Part shown: piece after piece, positions 46,272 through 57,110 of the stretch | How the letters are laid out: every line of letters starts with the position of its first letter | How positions within the stretch are numbered: the first letter of the stretch is position 1 | Assembly (NCBI GenBank): GCA_036365515.1 | Contig: CM070876.1 | Span: 42,189,695-42,253,694, forward strand | Direction: 5' to 3' | DNA: 64,000 nt | DNA from: Torymus aiolomorphi | Lineage: Eukaryota > Arthropoda > Insecta > Hymenoptera > Torymidae | Notes under the pieces: generated by a model | What the model saw: only the letters and a program-made list of their open reading frames with translations | Database searches by the model: none | What the model was told of the DNA's origin: nothing | Made by a program: the position numbers and the translations under genes

Positions 46272-46558
46272 TAATATTTAAAGAGGAATATTTAAAGCAA
46301 AATTTTAATGATATCATAGTTGTCGACACTTTCATAACTGCTTTGGATAAACTTTTAGAAGGATATAAATCTATAGTCAGATGCTTTCTTAAGGAAATTT
46401 AAATCATCAATTATAATTTAAACTTACTAATATTTAAAGAGGAATATTTAAAGCAAAATTATAATAATATCAAAGTTATGGACACTTACATAACTGTTTT
46501 GGATAAACTTTTAGAAGGATATAAATCTATAGTCAGATGCTTTCTTAAGGAAATTTAA
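46272..46558 (+). repeat. Accessory-ORF module, second and third copies
   Basis: A 156-bp tandem duplication. Each unit encodes IFKEEYLKQN, then VLDKLLEGYKS or ALDKLLEGYKS, then a stop after FLKEI. Copy 1 is at 38820-38930 on the other side of the Copia. Confidence 0.8.
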
Positions 46559-46578
46559 ATCATCAATTATAATTAAAT

Positions 46579-49500
46579 ATGAAAAAAAGAAAGCCATTTA
46601 TAATAAAAATTCAAGGTCAAATTTGTCATACAACACCAAATACATTGATACCAGTTAATAATAAAGAACCATCTTGTGGACAACTTTATATATATGATAA
46701 TGTAACAGCCATTGATAAAAGATTGAGTAAAAACGAAAATTTAAGTAAAGAGCATTTAAAATTATTAACTGAAGTGTTAAATTATAAAATGTATTTCATT
46801 CGTAAAAATAATAATCAAAAACATCGTTATAATGCACCTTTAACATCAGAATGTGGAGCTATAATAGTTTCACAAAACGAAATACCAGAAAATTATGATA
46901 TATGTATTTATCCAAAACATGTTTCTAATAATCAAGAAATTACTTATTTAAACAAATTATCACATCATGTTGATCCAATGGTTTTTCCATTATTTTTTCC
47001 ATCTGGAGATTTAGGTTGGAGTATTGGATATTTAAAAAAACCAAATGCAAATTCAAATGAAAATCTTACTGCATTACAATACTATTTGTACCGATTAGCA
47101 TATAGACCAAACTGTAAAATTTTTAATCCATTATTATACGGTGGTAGATTAACTCAACAATTTTTTTTAGATGCTTATATTATTGTAGAAAATAATAGAA
47201 TGAATTATTTTAGAAGTGATCAAAAAAATTTACGTGTAGAATGTTATCAAGGCTTATTAGACCACGTAATAAATAGTGCTGCTAACATTTCATCAAATTT
47301 TAAGAGTAAAGAAAAACTTGGAAATCTTTTTATACTACCAGCTACGTATATAGGTAGTCCAAGGTATATGCAACAACATTATCAGGATGCTATGACAATA
47401 ATGAGAAACACAGGAAGACCTGATTTATTTATAACAGTTACATGTAATCCTAAATGGAAAGAACTCAAAGAAATTTTAATAAATTTTCCACGAAACACAA
47501 CTCCAAATGACATTCCCAATATTACTGTTCGGTTATTTCATGTAAAATTAATGTTATTAATTGATGATATAATTAAACATCAAATATTTGGTAATGTTAT
47601 ATCATATATTTATACCATAGAATTTCAAAAACGAGGCCTTTCTCATGCACATATTCTCGTAACATTACACCCAAACAATAAATTACTATCTCCTGAAAAA
47701 ATTGATCAATATATATCTGCAGAAATTCCATCTATAAATGATGACGAAGAATTACATAAATTAGTTATTAAACATATGCTTCATGGCCCTCATACTAATA
47801 ATTCACCATGTGTTGACAAAAATAAACTAATATGTAAAAAAAAATTTCCAAAACCATTCACTGATTTTATAAAATTTCAAAAAATGGTTATCCTGAATAT
47901 ATGAGAAAAAATAATATTTCAGAAAATTTAACATACAAAATTAAAAATAACCAAAAACCAGTTCTCGTAGATAATTCTATGGTTGTACCATATAATAATT
48001 TTTTATTAAAAAAATATAAATGTCACATAAATGTTGAGTATTGTGCTTCTATTCAAAGTATAAAGTATATTTTTAATTATATTCATAAAGGTTGTGACAA
48101 AGCACTTTGTAAATTAAAAAAAATAAATACAGATAATGAAACAGATACACATGATGAAATTACTCAATTTATAGATGGTAGATATTTGAGTCCCATGGAA
48201 GCAGCATGGAGATTACAAGAATTTCCTTTATGTGGTAGAAGTCACACCGTAATACGTTTAGCAATTCACACCGAAAATAAACAAAATATAATTTTCGAAG
48301 AAAATAAAGAGGAAAAAGCTTTAGATAACTGGAAAACTACATTAACTTCGTGGTTTGAATTAAATAAAAAAGATAAAAATGCAAAAAATATTAAATACGT
48401 TAATATACCAAAATATTATATTTTTAAGAATAAAACTTGGATAAAACGTCAACGAGAACTAAAACATATTGCTATAGGACGTTTAAATGTAGTATCTCCA
48501 AGAGATATTGAAAGATTTCATTTAAAATTAATTTTAAATCGTGTTAAAGGCGCAACATCTTTTGAAGAATTACGTACATTTGAAAATAAAACATATAATA
48601 CTTACAAAGAAACAGCAATACAAATGGGTCTAATCGAAGATGATTTACAGATTGACAACATTTTTGAAGAAGCTTGTAATATAATGTTACCTGTTCAATT
48701 GCGTAAATTTTTTACTTGGTTTTTAATAACAGATAACATTAGTGGTAATACTATTTGGACAAAATTTAATAAATATTTTACAGAAGATTTTGACAATAAT
48801 AAAAATAACCGAGCTCTTCATCATATAAACGAAATTTTAAAAGTTGAAGAAATGTCTTGTAAAGATTTTGGATTACCTGAACCTGATGAAATTTTCGATA
48901 CAAATAATGAAAATAATAAAGAAAATATTTTATTCTATAAACAAATGTTTAATAATTACTATAGTCAATTAAACACAGATCAAAAAACAATTTTTACACA
49001 AATATTAAATAATGAACATAAAATTAACTTTATTGATGGTCCTGGAGGTTCAGGTAAAACGTTTTTATATAAAACTTTAATTTATTATTTTTTGTCAATA
49101 GAACAAAAAATTATATCAATGGCTTGGACTGGTATAGCATCTATACTATTACCAAAAGGTATGACCAGTCATAAAACTTTTAGATTACCTTTAGATTTAA
49201 ACAATATTGAAAGTGCATTTTTTAAATTTGAATCAGATAAAAAAAAATTTCGTGAAGTTCTTGCGATTATTTGGGATGAAGCGTCAATGATTCCACGTAA
49301 AGCTTTAGAAATTGTTGATAAAACTTTACAAGATGTTTGTAATAATAATCTACCATTCGGAGGAAAATTATTAATTTTAGGAGGTGATTTTAGATAAATT
49401 CTCCCTGTTGTTAAAAATGGTTGTAGAAGCACAATAATTCAAGAAACAATAAAATATTCAAATCTTTGGTCATTATTTAATATAATGTATTTGAAAACAA

Positions 49501-50779
49501 ATATCCGTTCAAAAGATATCATGTTTGCTTCATTTTTATTAGATATTGGAGAAGGTAAATTTAATTCATTTGTTATACCTGATAGTTTTAAAAAAAACGA
49601 TGTTTGTTTTAAAATATATGAAAATATAAATTGTAATATATCAATAAATAGAGTTATATTAACATCACATAATGAAGATGCAAATATTTTAAATAATAAG
49701 ATTTTAAAACTATTAACCTTTTAGCTGCGGGGGTGGTCGATATATGGACCACTCTAGAGACAAAGAATATTTGAAGTTTTTAGATCAAATTTGATGTTCT
49801 GAATACATAACAAATAGTTTTAAAATTTCTCAAAACATTCTTGACCTTGAAATACTGATTTTCAAGGTCAGGATTATCAACAGGAATTTATTATTTTTTA
49901 CGTATTCAGCACATCAAACTACGTACGAAAACCGTCTAAAAACTTGACTTATAGTAGGAATGAAATTTGACCTTCAAATGGTGATTTTCAATGTCAAGGG
50001 TGTCTGCGAGAATTTTGTTACTATTTTTTTCATATTCAACGCGTGAAATTACATAGAAATACCCTCTCAAATCTTCATAACAAAAGAGACAAATTTTTTT
50101 ACATTGTACTTTACGTTGCCTGCGGGGCTGGTCGATATATGGACCAGCAGTCAGGTCAGCGACTCTATCTGAGATATCCAGTGATATTATGTATACATTT
50201 TACATATTCTGAGAGGTCAATTTGTACTGAAATTTCCCCGCAGCCTAAAGGTTAAATACTGAAGAAAATACGTATTATAGTTTAGATTATGCTACTCATA
50301 AAGATGTAGATTTATCTGACGATAACATCCATATTAATTACCCGATTGAAACTTAAAATAAATACTATTGTAATGTTAACAAGAAATGTAACGATGGATT
50401 ATGTAATGGAACACGATTAAAAATTACTAAATTATTTAAATACAACATAGAAGCAGAAATAATAACAGGTGAAAACTCTGGAAACATAGTTTTTATTCCT
50501 CGAATTACATTAAACACTGGCAATTCTTCATCATTACCGTTTATTTTATATAGAAAACAATTTCCTTTAATATTAGCGTTTACTATGACTATTAATAAAT
50601 CACAAGGTCAAAGTTTTGATAGTGCTGGAATATATATTAGAAGACCATTATTTTCTCATGGTCAATTATATGTAGCATTATCAAGATGTAAAAGCCCAGA
50701 TAAAATTTTTATTGAAAATAATTCAGAAAATAAAGAAGAAATTATAAATATCGTTTGGAAACAAATTTTAGATAATTAA
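46579..50779 (+). pseudogene. Helitron RepHel protein (HUH Rep plus PIF1-type helicase), broken
   Basis: Part 1 (46579-47904) is the Helitron-like N domain with GRPDLFITVTCNPKW and the HUH motif RGLSHAHILV. A one-base loss in an A run near 47883 shifts to part 2 (47901-49397). Part 2 has the two-tyrosine motif KYIFNYIHKG and helicase motifs DGPGGSGKT, IIWDEASM and GGDFR, then a TAA where relatives have Gln. Part 3 continues (49485 on) and is split by a TTAA MITE. It ends with MTINKSQGQSFD, LYVALSRC and a stop at 50779. Additional frame changes and a deletion lie at about 50330-50400. Active relatives nick and unwind DNA for rolling-circle transposition. Strong A/T bias compared with the Polinton genes around it. 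Confidence 0.92.
49717..50251. mobile_element. 535-bp TTAA-flanked MITE inside the helicase
   Basis: Inverted ends CCTTTTAGCTGCGGGG and CCCCGCAGCCTAAAGG, with TTAA at 49713-49716 and 50252-50255. Removing it with one TTAA rejoins the helicase frame as KLL|NTEENT. TTAA choice is the piggyBac habit. Internal GGTCGATATATGGACCA palindromes near each end (49734-49752; 50129-50147). Confidence 0.9.
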
Positions 50780-50931
50780 TTTTCAAATATTTTTCTTTTT
50801 AGAATATGTCAACTACACAGAACGAAAGTAAATTATAAAAAACAACAATATATTTATTCGTTATTCAATAATAATAATAAATACATAATAAATTATTAGT
50901 TTTAGACTATTTAGAATATGAACAAAATTAT

Positions 50932-51111
50932 ATGGAATACATGATTAATTTAGAATCAGATAAAATTATTGAAAAAGATAAATTAAAAAAACTAAATCAA
51001 CAGTCAAAAAAAACAAGAAAACAACAGAACAATAAAAATACAAAACTCAAAATTGGAAAACTTAAAGTTGACAAAATTTTAGAAGAATTTAAAAATCTTT
51101 CTTTACAATAA
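50932..51111 (+). CDS. Small Lys/Glu-rich ORF downstream of the helicase
   Basis: 59 codons from ATG 50932: MEYMINLESDKI, then a KKLNQQSKK coiled, basic stretch, ending EEFKNLSLQ. Not a recognised family. It is open and has the same A/T-rich codon use as the helicase. It might be a Helitron accessory protein or an exon end; weak call. Confidence 0.3.
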   Translation: MEYMINLESDKIIEKDKLKKLNQQSKKTRKQQNNKNTKLKIGKLKVDKILEEFKNLSLQ

Positions 51112-51439
51112 TTGAATTTTGTTTTTTAGGTAAATTTTTATATAATTATTAATTAATTCATTTTTTTAATTAATTTTTAGTTAATTAAAACAACAATATT
51201 TTTTCTTTCATTTAAGACAATGGAATATACAAATAACGTTGGAAAATTTTAAATAGCATATCAGAAAATATTAAATATAAAAAAAAAAAATTGAATAAAA
51301 CATTTCGAAGAATTTAACTTATTATCAGGTAATTCAAATTATTTAATTATTAAATTTAATTTTACAAAATATATATTATATTATAAAAAAATATACTTTT
51401 ATTGTAACAATTTTAATGTTTTCTGAAATTTTATAGTGA
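51112..51439. other. AT-rich Helitron-element interior, nothing recognised
   Basis: Noncoding, very A/T-rich, up to the inner edge of the right inverted repeat. Confidence 0.5.
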
Positions 51440-51775
51440 CAAAGACAGCGGATTAGGCCTACTGGGGATACCACTTAAAAATAAAACGCATCTTTCTATT
51501 TACCTCCAAGGTGATGTGGAAAAAATAGAATAAAATATATAATTTTCAATATATTTTCTTAATATATAATTATTGTAGTTTTCTCAATAATCCATTCTTT
51601 CGTTTCAGAAATTAAGAATTAAGAACGACTCTTAAGTGTTACATTTGTATTAACTAATACCATATTAATACAACATATGAAAAATATCTACGTCGAAAAT
51701 AAATAAATTATTTACTTGTCAAAATTGGGGGGTTGACGAGCGGAGCGAGTAGGGGGGGTACCCCCCCTCGTGTAT

Positions 51776-52726
51776 ATATATATATATATATATATGAGCT
51801 ATTCTTTGATAGAAGAGCAACCCCCTGAGTCCAAAACTGTATGGCAATTAAAAAGTAGTAATTAGGCTTAAAAGTTTATTAATACTATATATTTTTTTGT
51901 GCCGTGTGGCTTTTTTAGAATTGCAATATTGCGGCTCCAAAATGGCGGCTCAAACTTGTAGTGTACGTGAAATTATCCCGGAATTTGAAAATTTTCCTGG
52001 AATTTAAAAATGTTTTCAACTGAAATAAGTATATTTCTTATGTATTTTGATGCGCTGAATCCGAATCTAAAGTTGGTTTAGCTCAAGCACCCTTAAAATT
52101 TTGAGTAAATCGCAAAAACTGCTCAAAAACGTGAAAAATCGTGAAAATCACAATATTAAGCATGAAAAAAACTTAGAAAAAATTTGTTTGACCTAAAATA
52201 AACATTTCATGATTTTTCACGTTTTTGAGCAGTTTTTGCGATTTACTCAAAATTTTAAGGGTGCTTGAGCTAAACCAACTTTAGATTTGGATTCAGCACA
52301 TCAAAATACATAAGAAACATGTTTATTTTAGGTCAAACAAATTTTTTCTAAGTTTTTTTCATGCTTAATATTGTGATTTTCACAATTTTTCACGTTTTTG
52401 AGCAGTTTTTGCGATTTAGTCAAAATTTTAAGGGCGCTTGAGTTAAATCAACTTTAGATTCGGATTCAGCGCATCAAACTACATAAGAAATATACTTATT
52501 TCAGTTGAAAACATTTTTAAATTCCGGGAAAATTTTCAAATTCCGGGATAATTTCACGTACACTACAAATTTGAGCCGCCATTTTGGAGCCGCAATATTG
52601 CAATTCTAAAAAAGCCACACGCCAAAAAAATATATAGTACTAATAAACTTTTAAGCCTAATTACGATTTTTTAATTGCCATACAGTTTTGGACTCAGGGG
52701 GTGGCTCTTCTATCAAAGAATAGCTC

Positions 52727-52736
<10 letters not shown>
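51776..52736. repeat. 0.96-kb foldback inside the right inverted repeat
   Basis: ATATGAGCTATTCTTTGATAG at the left pairs with its inverse ending near 52736. The arms include GCCGCCATTTTGGAGCCGCA. The centre holds a further inverted copy of CACGTTTTTGAGCAGTTTTT, so the module appears three times. Confidence 0.8.
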
Positions 52737-52737
<1 letters not shown>

Positions 52738-52786
<49 letters not shown>

Positions 52787-52819
52787 GTGTGTGTGCGCGC
52801 GCGTGTGTGTGTATGTGTG

Positions 52820-52850
<31 letters not shown>
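52738..52850 (+). repeat. (GT)n microsatellite in the right inverted repeat
   Basis: GT tract with a few GC and TT interruptions; mirror of the AC tract at 37899-37982. Confidence 0.95.
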
Positions 52851-52852
<2 letters not shown>

Positions 52853-53092
52853 TACGGGGGTTCATTGTATATTAGTACCTACAGCCCAGAGTTCCGCACT
52901 ATAAGTGGGTAAGGGCGCGCGCTGCTCGCGCGCCGTTGTCTACAGTAAAACATCCCTCTCAGTATTGACTAACACCACGACGCCTGCGGCGCCCCCTTTA
53001 GTTTCCGCAGAATTTTTCTGGAAATTTTATTTGAACTCTCAAAGTCGGGACTCTAACTAAGACTACCTGACCCTTGCTCAAAGTTTACCAGA

Positions 53093-53577
53093 AATGGGTC
53101 TGATGTTTGCATCGTTGGAATGCAACGAAATAATTTTTTAAGATTGATTAAAGTTATTCAACAATGGAAATTTTATCTAAATCTTTGTTTTAAAGTTAAT
53201 GTATACTATAAAACACTAAATCTACATGCAAAATTAATATTATTTAATATAGGCTCTTGCTAAACGACCGTCAGATTTCATGAGAGTGCATATACCTATA
53301 TATTGGTAAAACCTAACCTTCAATTTTCTGTAGTTGAAGAATTGACGCTTAAATAAAGAAAAAATAGACAAGGATTGAGGTTTGACTAAAGAAATAATAG
53401 TCCCTTCCAGGTCATACTCTCAAAATAACGGTTTTTACGTGTTTTTAAATGTGTTATGGTTATTTGGCCGTCAGATCTGACGGTCGTTTAGCAGAGGCGT
53501 TTAATATAAACGTGAAGCAAAATGAATTTTTTTTATTTCATTGGACTCCAACGTTGCAAAATTCAGACCCATTACCA
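53093..53577. repeat. 490-bp foldback
   Basis: ATGGGTCTGATG...CGTTG at 53094 pairs with CAACGTTGC...CAGACCCAT ending at 53575. Inner arms GCTAAACGACCGTCAGAT (53262-53279) and ATCTGACGGTCGTTTAGC (53475-53492) pair perfectly. Confidence 0.8.
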
Positions 53578-53589
53578 AAATGTCCTTGT

Positions 53590-53930
53590 GAAAAAAAGAT
53601 GAAAACCCTGCAAGATTAGAAAGAAGCTAGTATTATTGAAATAATACTTACTCAAGGAAAAGACCACAACTAAATTAGCAGAGAACTCGACCAACATCAA
53701 TATCGGTCCATAGAAATCTAGGAGACACAGTGACTGCTGATAAACATTGATGACTGCCATCTGCCGGACTGCCGTGCGCACCTTCGTGACATGGTGGATG
53801 AGAGCCAGAGAGGAAGCGAAGCACTGTACTTAGCGATTATACGTTATATGTAGTAGCAACGAATATCAAAGTCAGTGAATCTGCCATGATATAGAGAATG
53901 CGTAGTTCACCCTCCCCCTTATATACGTTT
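53590..53930 (-). pseudogene. Polinton gene remnant with TATA box and intron signals
   Basis: Minus strand: a TATATAAGG box at about 53913-53921, ATG near 53887 (MADSLTLIF, soon a stop), then a frame with VRTAVRQMAVINVYQQS. A GTAAGT donor (about 53652) and TTTCTAATCTTGCAG acceptor (about 53610) follow before the sequence is cut by the foldback. It lies where capsid-type genes sit in some Polintons, but no family can be assigned. Confidence 0.4.
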
Positions 53931-54297
53931 GAGACTGTTGCACAGAAACTGCAAGCACAAATGGCCGCAATTGTAAGTGTTGAAATTCTGATACCTCTCG
54001 TGATTGTACTTGACTCTGTCGAGTCCGAGATACAGTATCAAATCGAGAGGAGGTTGAAGATCGCCAAAACTATCAAAGTATACAACGTCTTCAGCTCGTT
54101 TTCGATAACCCACCCAATGAGTTCCGGGACCACTTGCATCATCAAGATTGATTATGGCTGACTCGCGATAATGTGGACCGGTAGATGGCAGTGCGTTACG
54201 CATAAATACACCGCGAAAATTTGGAATTTTTAACTCTTTTGCATACTTGAACAACTCATGATCGGTGAGAGCACGATCGGGCAGTTTTATTTTGAAG
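53919..54297 (-). CDS. Polinton adenain-like cysteine protease
   Basis: The frame runs from the A10 run at 54298-54307 down to 53919: LPDRALTDHELFKYA, FRGVFMRNALP, then GTHWVGY (catalytic His), VVYFDSFG (Asp) and YNCGHLCLQFL (Cys). This is the adenovirus protease / Ulp1 fold family, which matures capsid proteins. There is no ATG before VFMRN, and the frame is closed by TAA at the A run. So the protease is reached only by a frame change from the preceding PLA2-type gene, or its start has been lost through an indel. About 125 residues. Confidence 0.85.
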
Positions 54298-55059
54298 TTT
54301 TTTTTTTAGACCTCTGTGAATACCCAGCCCCGTCTTGTGCGGTTTCAGATGCAATCCATTACCCGCATTCTCCATAACCCTATTGTGTCTCTGAGTCTCC
54401 TCTAATTGAAGCTTTGCAGCTTGAGAATCGTTAACAGCTTTCGCGATTCCAGCAGCCCCACCTGCAAGAGCGCCAGCAGCGCTCAAACCGGCAAACAGAG
54501 GAACGAGAAAAGGTAGAAATCCACCTACTTTTGCGGGCACTGGTAGTATTCGAGGAATAATGATATTCTGCTTACCCCCAGCTTTCTTGACTGCTTCGCG
54601 AGCACCCTTCAGAGCAGATTTGATGACCTTCTTGGCACATTTTCCCGAGACCATAGATTTCTTCGCCATCTTGACTATGTTTTTCAGAGAAATAGATGGT
54701 TTCTTACTACCCATGCCGAATTTTCTCTTCAACTTCATGGCGTTCGTGATAGCGTATGCAGCCATTTTTTCACCTACTCCAGCGTCTCCCGAGGTAACTC
54801 TTCCCCAAGCTTTGTCCGCAAGAACTTTGTCTGCAGCATTTCTAACTCCAATATTTTCTCGATTCTGTGAGTATACTATATCGTGCTCCTTACAGGCTGT
54901 GTTGAGAGAGTTAATTCCTGAATCTCCTCTAGCCAAACGTTTCGATAATTTGGTTCCTGGTCCACAGTACTGATAACCCGGGATGTGAAGTTCAACTGGA
55001 AGACTGTTGAGAAGTTTATTCACGAGACCACGACCTTTCTTTCGTCTATGTACGATCAT
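54256..55059 (-). CDS. Polinton PLA2-domain / minor-capsid-like protein
   Basis: 267 residues from ATG 55059. Residues 1-10 are basic. Residues about 25-75 match the parvovirus-type phospholipase A2 domain: YQYCGPGTKL for Ca binding and CKEHDIVYSQ with the His-Asp pair. A Lys/Arg-rich middle follows, then a hydrophobic Gly/Ala segment FLPFLVPLFAGLSAAGALAG (membrane-active type) and a basic tail. Similar proteins in Polintons and adintoviruses are virion proteins thought to breach membranes; the role here is inferred. The last codons overlap the protease in another frame through an A10 run. Transcribed from the divergent promoter shared with the ATPase. Confidence 0.75.
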   Translation of the reverse strand: MIVHRRKKGRGLVNKLLNSLPVELHIPGYQYCGPGTKLSKRLARGDSGINSLNTACKEHDIVYSQNRENIGVRNAADKVLADKAWGRVTSGDAGVGEKMAAYAITNAMKLKRKFGMGSKKPSISLKNIVKMAKKSMVSGKCAKKVIKSALKGAREAVKKAGGKQNIIIPRILPVPAKVGGFLPFLVPLFAGLSAAGALAGGAAGIAKAVNDSQAAKLQLEETQRHNRVMENAGNGLHLKPHKTGLGIHRGLKKKLQNKTARSCSHRS

Positions 55060-55146
55060 CACACGTTGGTGGTTGTCTAACGACTGATGGTGTGCGGGGT
55101 ATATAAGCCTCTATTTATACCCCACGTCGCTATCCAGACAGCACAC
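55060..55146. promoter_or_regulatory. Compact divergent promoter (PLA2 gene / ATPase)
   Basis: Plus strand: TATATAAG at 55100-55107. Minus strand: TATAAATA at 55119-55112 with initiator TCAGTC (start at about 55085, 34 bases away). Both genes start within 88 bases of each other. Confidence 0.7.
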
Positions 55147-55851
55147 ATGAACTTTCAAACGCAATCTCTCAAGCTCCCGGTGGTGAACTTTGACGCCATT
55201 GTAGAGGAGGAGAAGAAAACAAAGAGACATGGTGAGTTGCTTCCAGACAACATACGTGCAATATTCTGCGGTCCATCCAATTGTGGTAAGACCAACAGCT
55301 TGCTCACACTCATAACGCATCCTAATGGCCTGAGATTCGAGAACATTTACGTTTACTCGAAATCACTGAATCAGTCCAAGTACAGATTTTTAAAGGAGCT
55401 TCTGCAACCGATAGATGGCGTTCAATACTTTCCCTTCAGTGAACACGAGGAGATCATTGCACCTGACAATGCACTACCGAATTCCATGATTGTATTCGAT
55501 GACATAGCATGTGAGAAGCAAGACAATGTTAGAGCGTTTTTCTGTATGGGCAGACACAAGAATGTGGACTGTTTCTATCTCTGTCAGTCGTACGCTCACA
55601 TACCAAAGCATCTGGTGCGAGATAACGTTAATTTGTTGGTAATATTTCGACACGACAATATGAATCTCAAACATGTGTACGAGGATCAAGTGAATTCGGA
55701 TATGAGTTTTGCACGATTCAAAGATTTGTGCTCAAAGTGCTGGGGTGATGGAGGGCATGGATTTCTCGTAATCGACAAAGACAGGCGCATGAACGGTGGA
55801 AGGTATAGAAAGGGTTTCGACTGCTTTGCTATAAATATGGGGTGTATGTAG
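55147..55851 (+). CDS. Polinton packaging ATPase (FtsK/HerA, A32-like)
   Basis: 234 residues from ATG 55147 (MNFQTQSLKLPVVNF). The in-frame ATG at 55087 lies before the TATA box and is not used. Walker A GPSNCGKTNSL, Walker B SMIVFDDIA, then FCMGRHKNVDCFYLCQSY (sensor-like) and a C-terminal MNGGRYRKGFD. It pumps DNA into capsids in relatives. The frame is intact. It is followed 37 bases later by the next plus-strand gene. Confidence 0.92.
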   Translation: MNFQTQSLKLPVVNFDAIVEEEKKTKRHGELLPDNIRAIFCGPSNCGKTNSLLTLITHPNGLRFENIYVYSKSLNQSKYRFLKELLQPIDGVQYFPFSEHEEIIAPDNALPNSMIVFDDIACEKQDNVRAFFCMGRHKNVDCFYLCQSYAHIPKHLVRDNVNLLVIFRHDNMNLKHVYEDQVNSDMSFARFKDLCSKCWGDGGHGFLVIDKDRRMNGGRYRKGFDCFAINMGCM

Positions 55852-55888
55852 ATTTCTATAGTCACTCGTTGAACGTTGAACTGTCAAC

Positions 55889-56740
55889 ATGTCCGAATTT
55901 CGACGAGAAAAGAATGTGCTCCACCAGCTTGTTAAAGCTAGGGACGCTATTCGACACAAATACAATTTGTTGAAGCTTTCAAAGGACAATGTGAAGCGAG
56001 TGTTGGGAGAAACTTTTCGACCAATCGTTGAGCCGCTTGAAAAGCTCGTAGCCAAACAAGCATTGAGTAGAGCTGTTAAACGCGATGAAAAACGCGATGA
56101 AAAATCTATCAAACGCGATGAAGAGTATGATGATATGCAGGATGATACATTGCAAGCAGCTGATACGTCTTTTGAATCAGCTACGAGCCATGATGAAAGC
56201 AATGATAAATATTTGCAAATGCTCAGTCAAGATCGATACGTAGACAAAATTTATGGTGTTCGCAAAGAGAATGGACGATTCATGATTGGTAATTCCCTTA
56301 TAGATTTGGAGGGTAGCTATATCGATGTGAACGGGGTGAACTATGCGAAAACTGATGGTTTACTTGAATTACTCATTACGAAGCAGCCTAGCGAAAGTCA
56401 GCTTACTAATGCCGATATGGAGAATTATCGAAAAATAATTGAAGCATCGTCAGCACACAAGAAACGCTACCAGAGTAATGAAAAGATTCGTTTTCACAAC
56501 AGTAACAAATTCAAATACATCATTGCCCCGATGTTTGAGAAACAAGGTGCGGGTGTACTGCCGCAATACAAGTTGGCAAGAATGAATACGACTATGGACT
56601 ATGTGTATTGGGACGATCCGAACGAGCTGGTCGAACGCTTGAGATTACTCATAGCTGAACAATCAGCTGGCAATCCCAGCTACGTGAACGAGATTCACTC
56701 GATAATTGAGGAGTTGCGCGAGGGAGGGTATATATATTAG
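55889..56740 (+). CDS. Polinton conserved protein (PX/PY type)
   Basis: 283 residues. An N-terminal helical region LVKARDAIRHKYNLLK is followed by an acidic/basic linker with KRDEKRDEK repeats. The C-terminal conserved domain has YGVRKENGRFMIGNS, YAKTDGLLELLITKQP and YVYWDDPNELVERLRLL. This motif order is common to many arthropod Polintons; its function is unknown to me and is often assumed structural. Open and apparently intact. It ends 30 bases before the next gene. Confidence 0.8.
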   Translation: MSEFRREKNVLHQLVKARDAIRHKYNLLKLSKDNVKRVLGETFRPIVEPLEKLVAKQALSRAVKRDEKRDEKSIKRDEEYDDMQDDTLQAADTSFESATSHDESNDKYLQMLSQDRYVDKIYGVRKENGRFMIGNSLIDLEGSYIDVNGVNYAKTDGLLELLITKQPSESQLTNADMENYRKIIEASSAHKKRYQSNEKIRFHNSNKFKYIIAPMFEKQGAGVLPQYKLARMNTTMDYVYWDDPNELVERLRLLIAEQSAGNPSYVNEIHSIIEELREGGYIY

Positions 56741-56770
56741 ACGAACCTTCTCTCTCTTCTCAGTATCACA

Positions 56771-57106
56771 ATGAGCGTCGATGTGCTCGGACGTAAACTG
56801 CAGCAAAGCTCCGGCCCACCTGGGGCAGGTTACAAATTCACCGCCGATGGTCAATACGACGTTGATAGCAAACGACTCTGCAACGTAGCACAGCTGAAAC
56901 AGTTGAATGACGCAGTCAATTTGGACACTTTACAAATGGAATTACACAGTCTACACGAAGTTACTGCTCGTTTACGTAGCGACCTCGATGTCTTGGAGTC
57001 AGTCATTGACACTTACAGAGCTGATATCGATAAGAAGCTGCAAGAATTTTTCGCAGACGTTCAAGCTATAAAAGAGGCAACATACGAGCCGTGGAGCACC
57101 GAATGA
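56771..57106 (+). CDS. Small Polinton coiled-coil protein
   Basis: 111 residues. A Gly-rich start SSGPPGAGYKFTADGQYD is followed by RLCNVAQLKQLNDAVNLDTL and a heptad-like helix to the end (LRSDLDVLESVIDTYRADID). The form recalls short fibre or spike-base proteins found next to the previous gene in other Polintons; this is inference. It lies 4 bases before the integrase frame, so the two may share a transcript. Confidence 0.6.
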   Translation: MSVDVLGRKLQQSSGPPGAGYKFTADGQYDVDSKRLCNVAQLKQLNDAVNLDTLQMELHSLHEVTARLRSDLDVLESVIDTYRADIDKKLQEFFADVQAIKEATYEPWSTE

Positions 57107-57110
57107 CATT

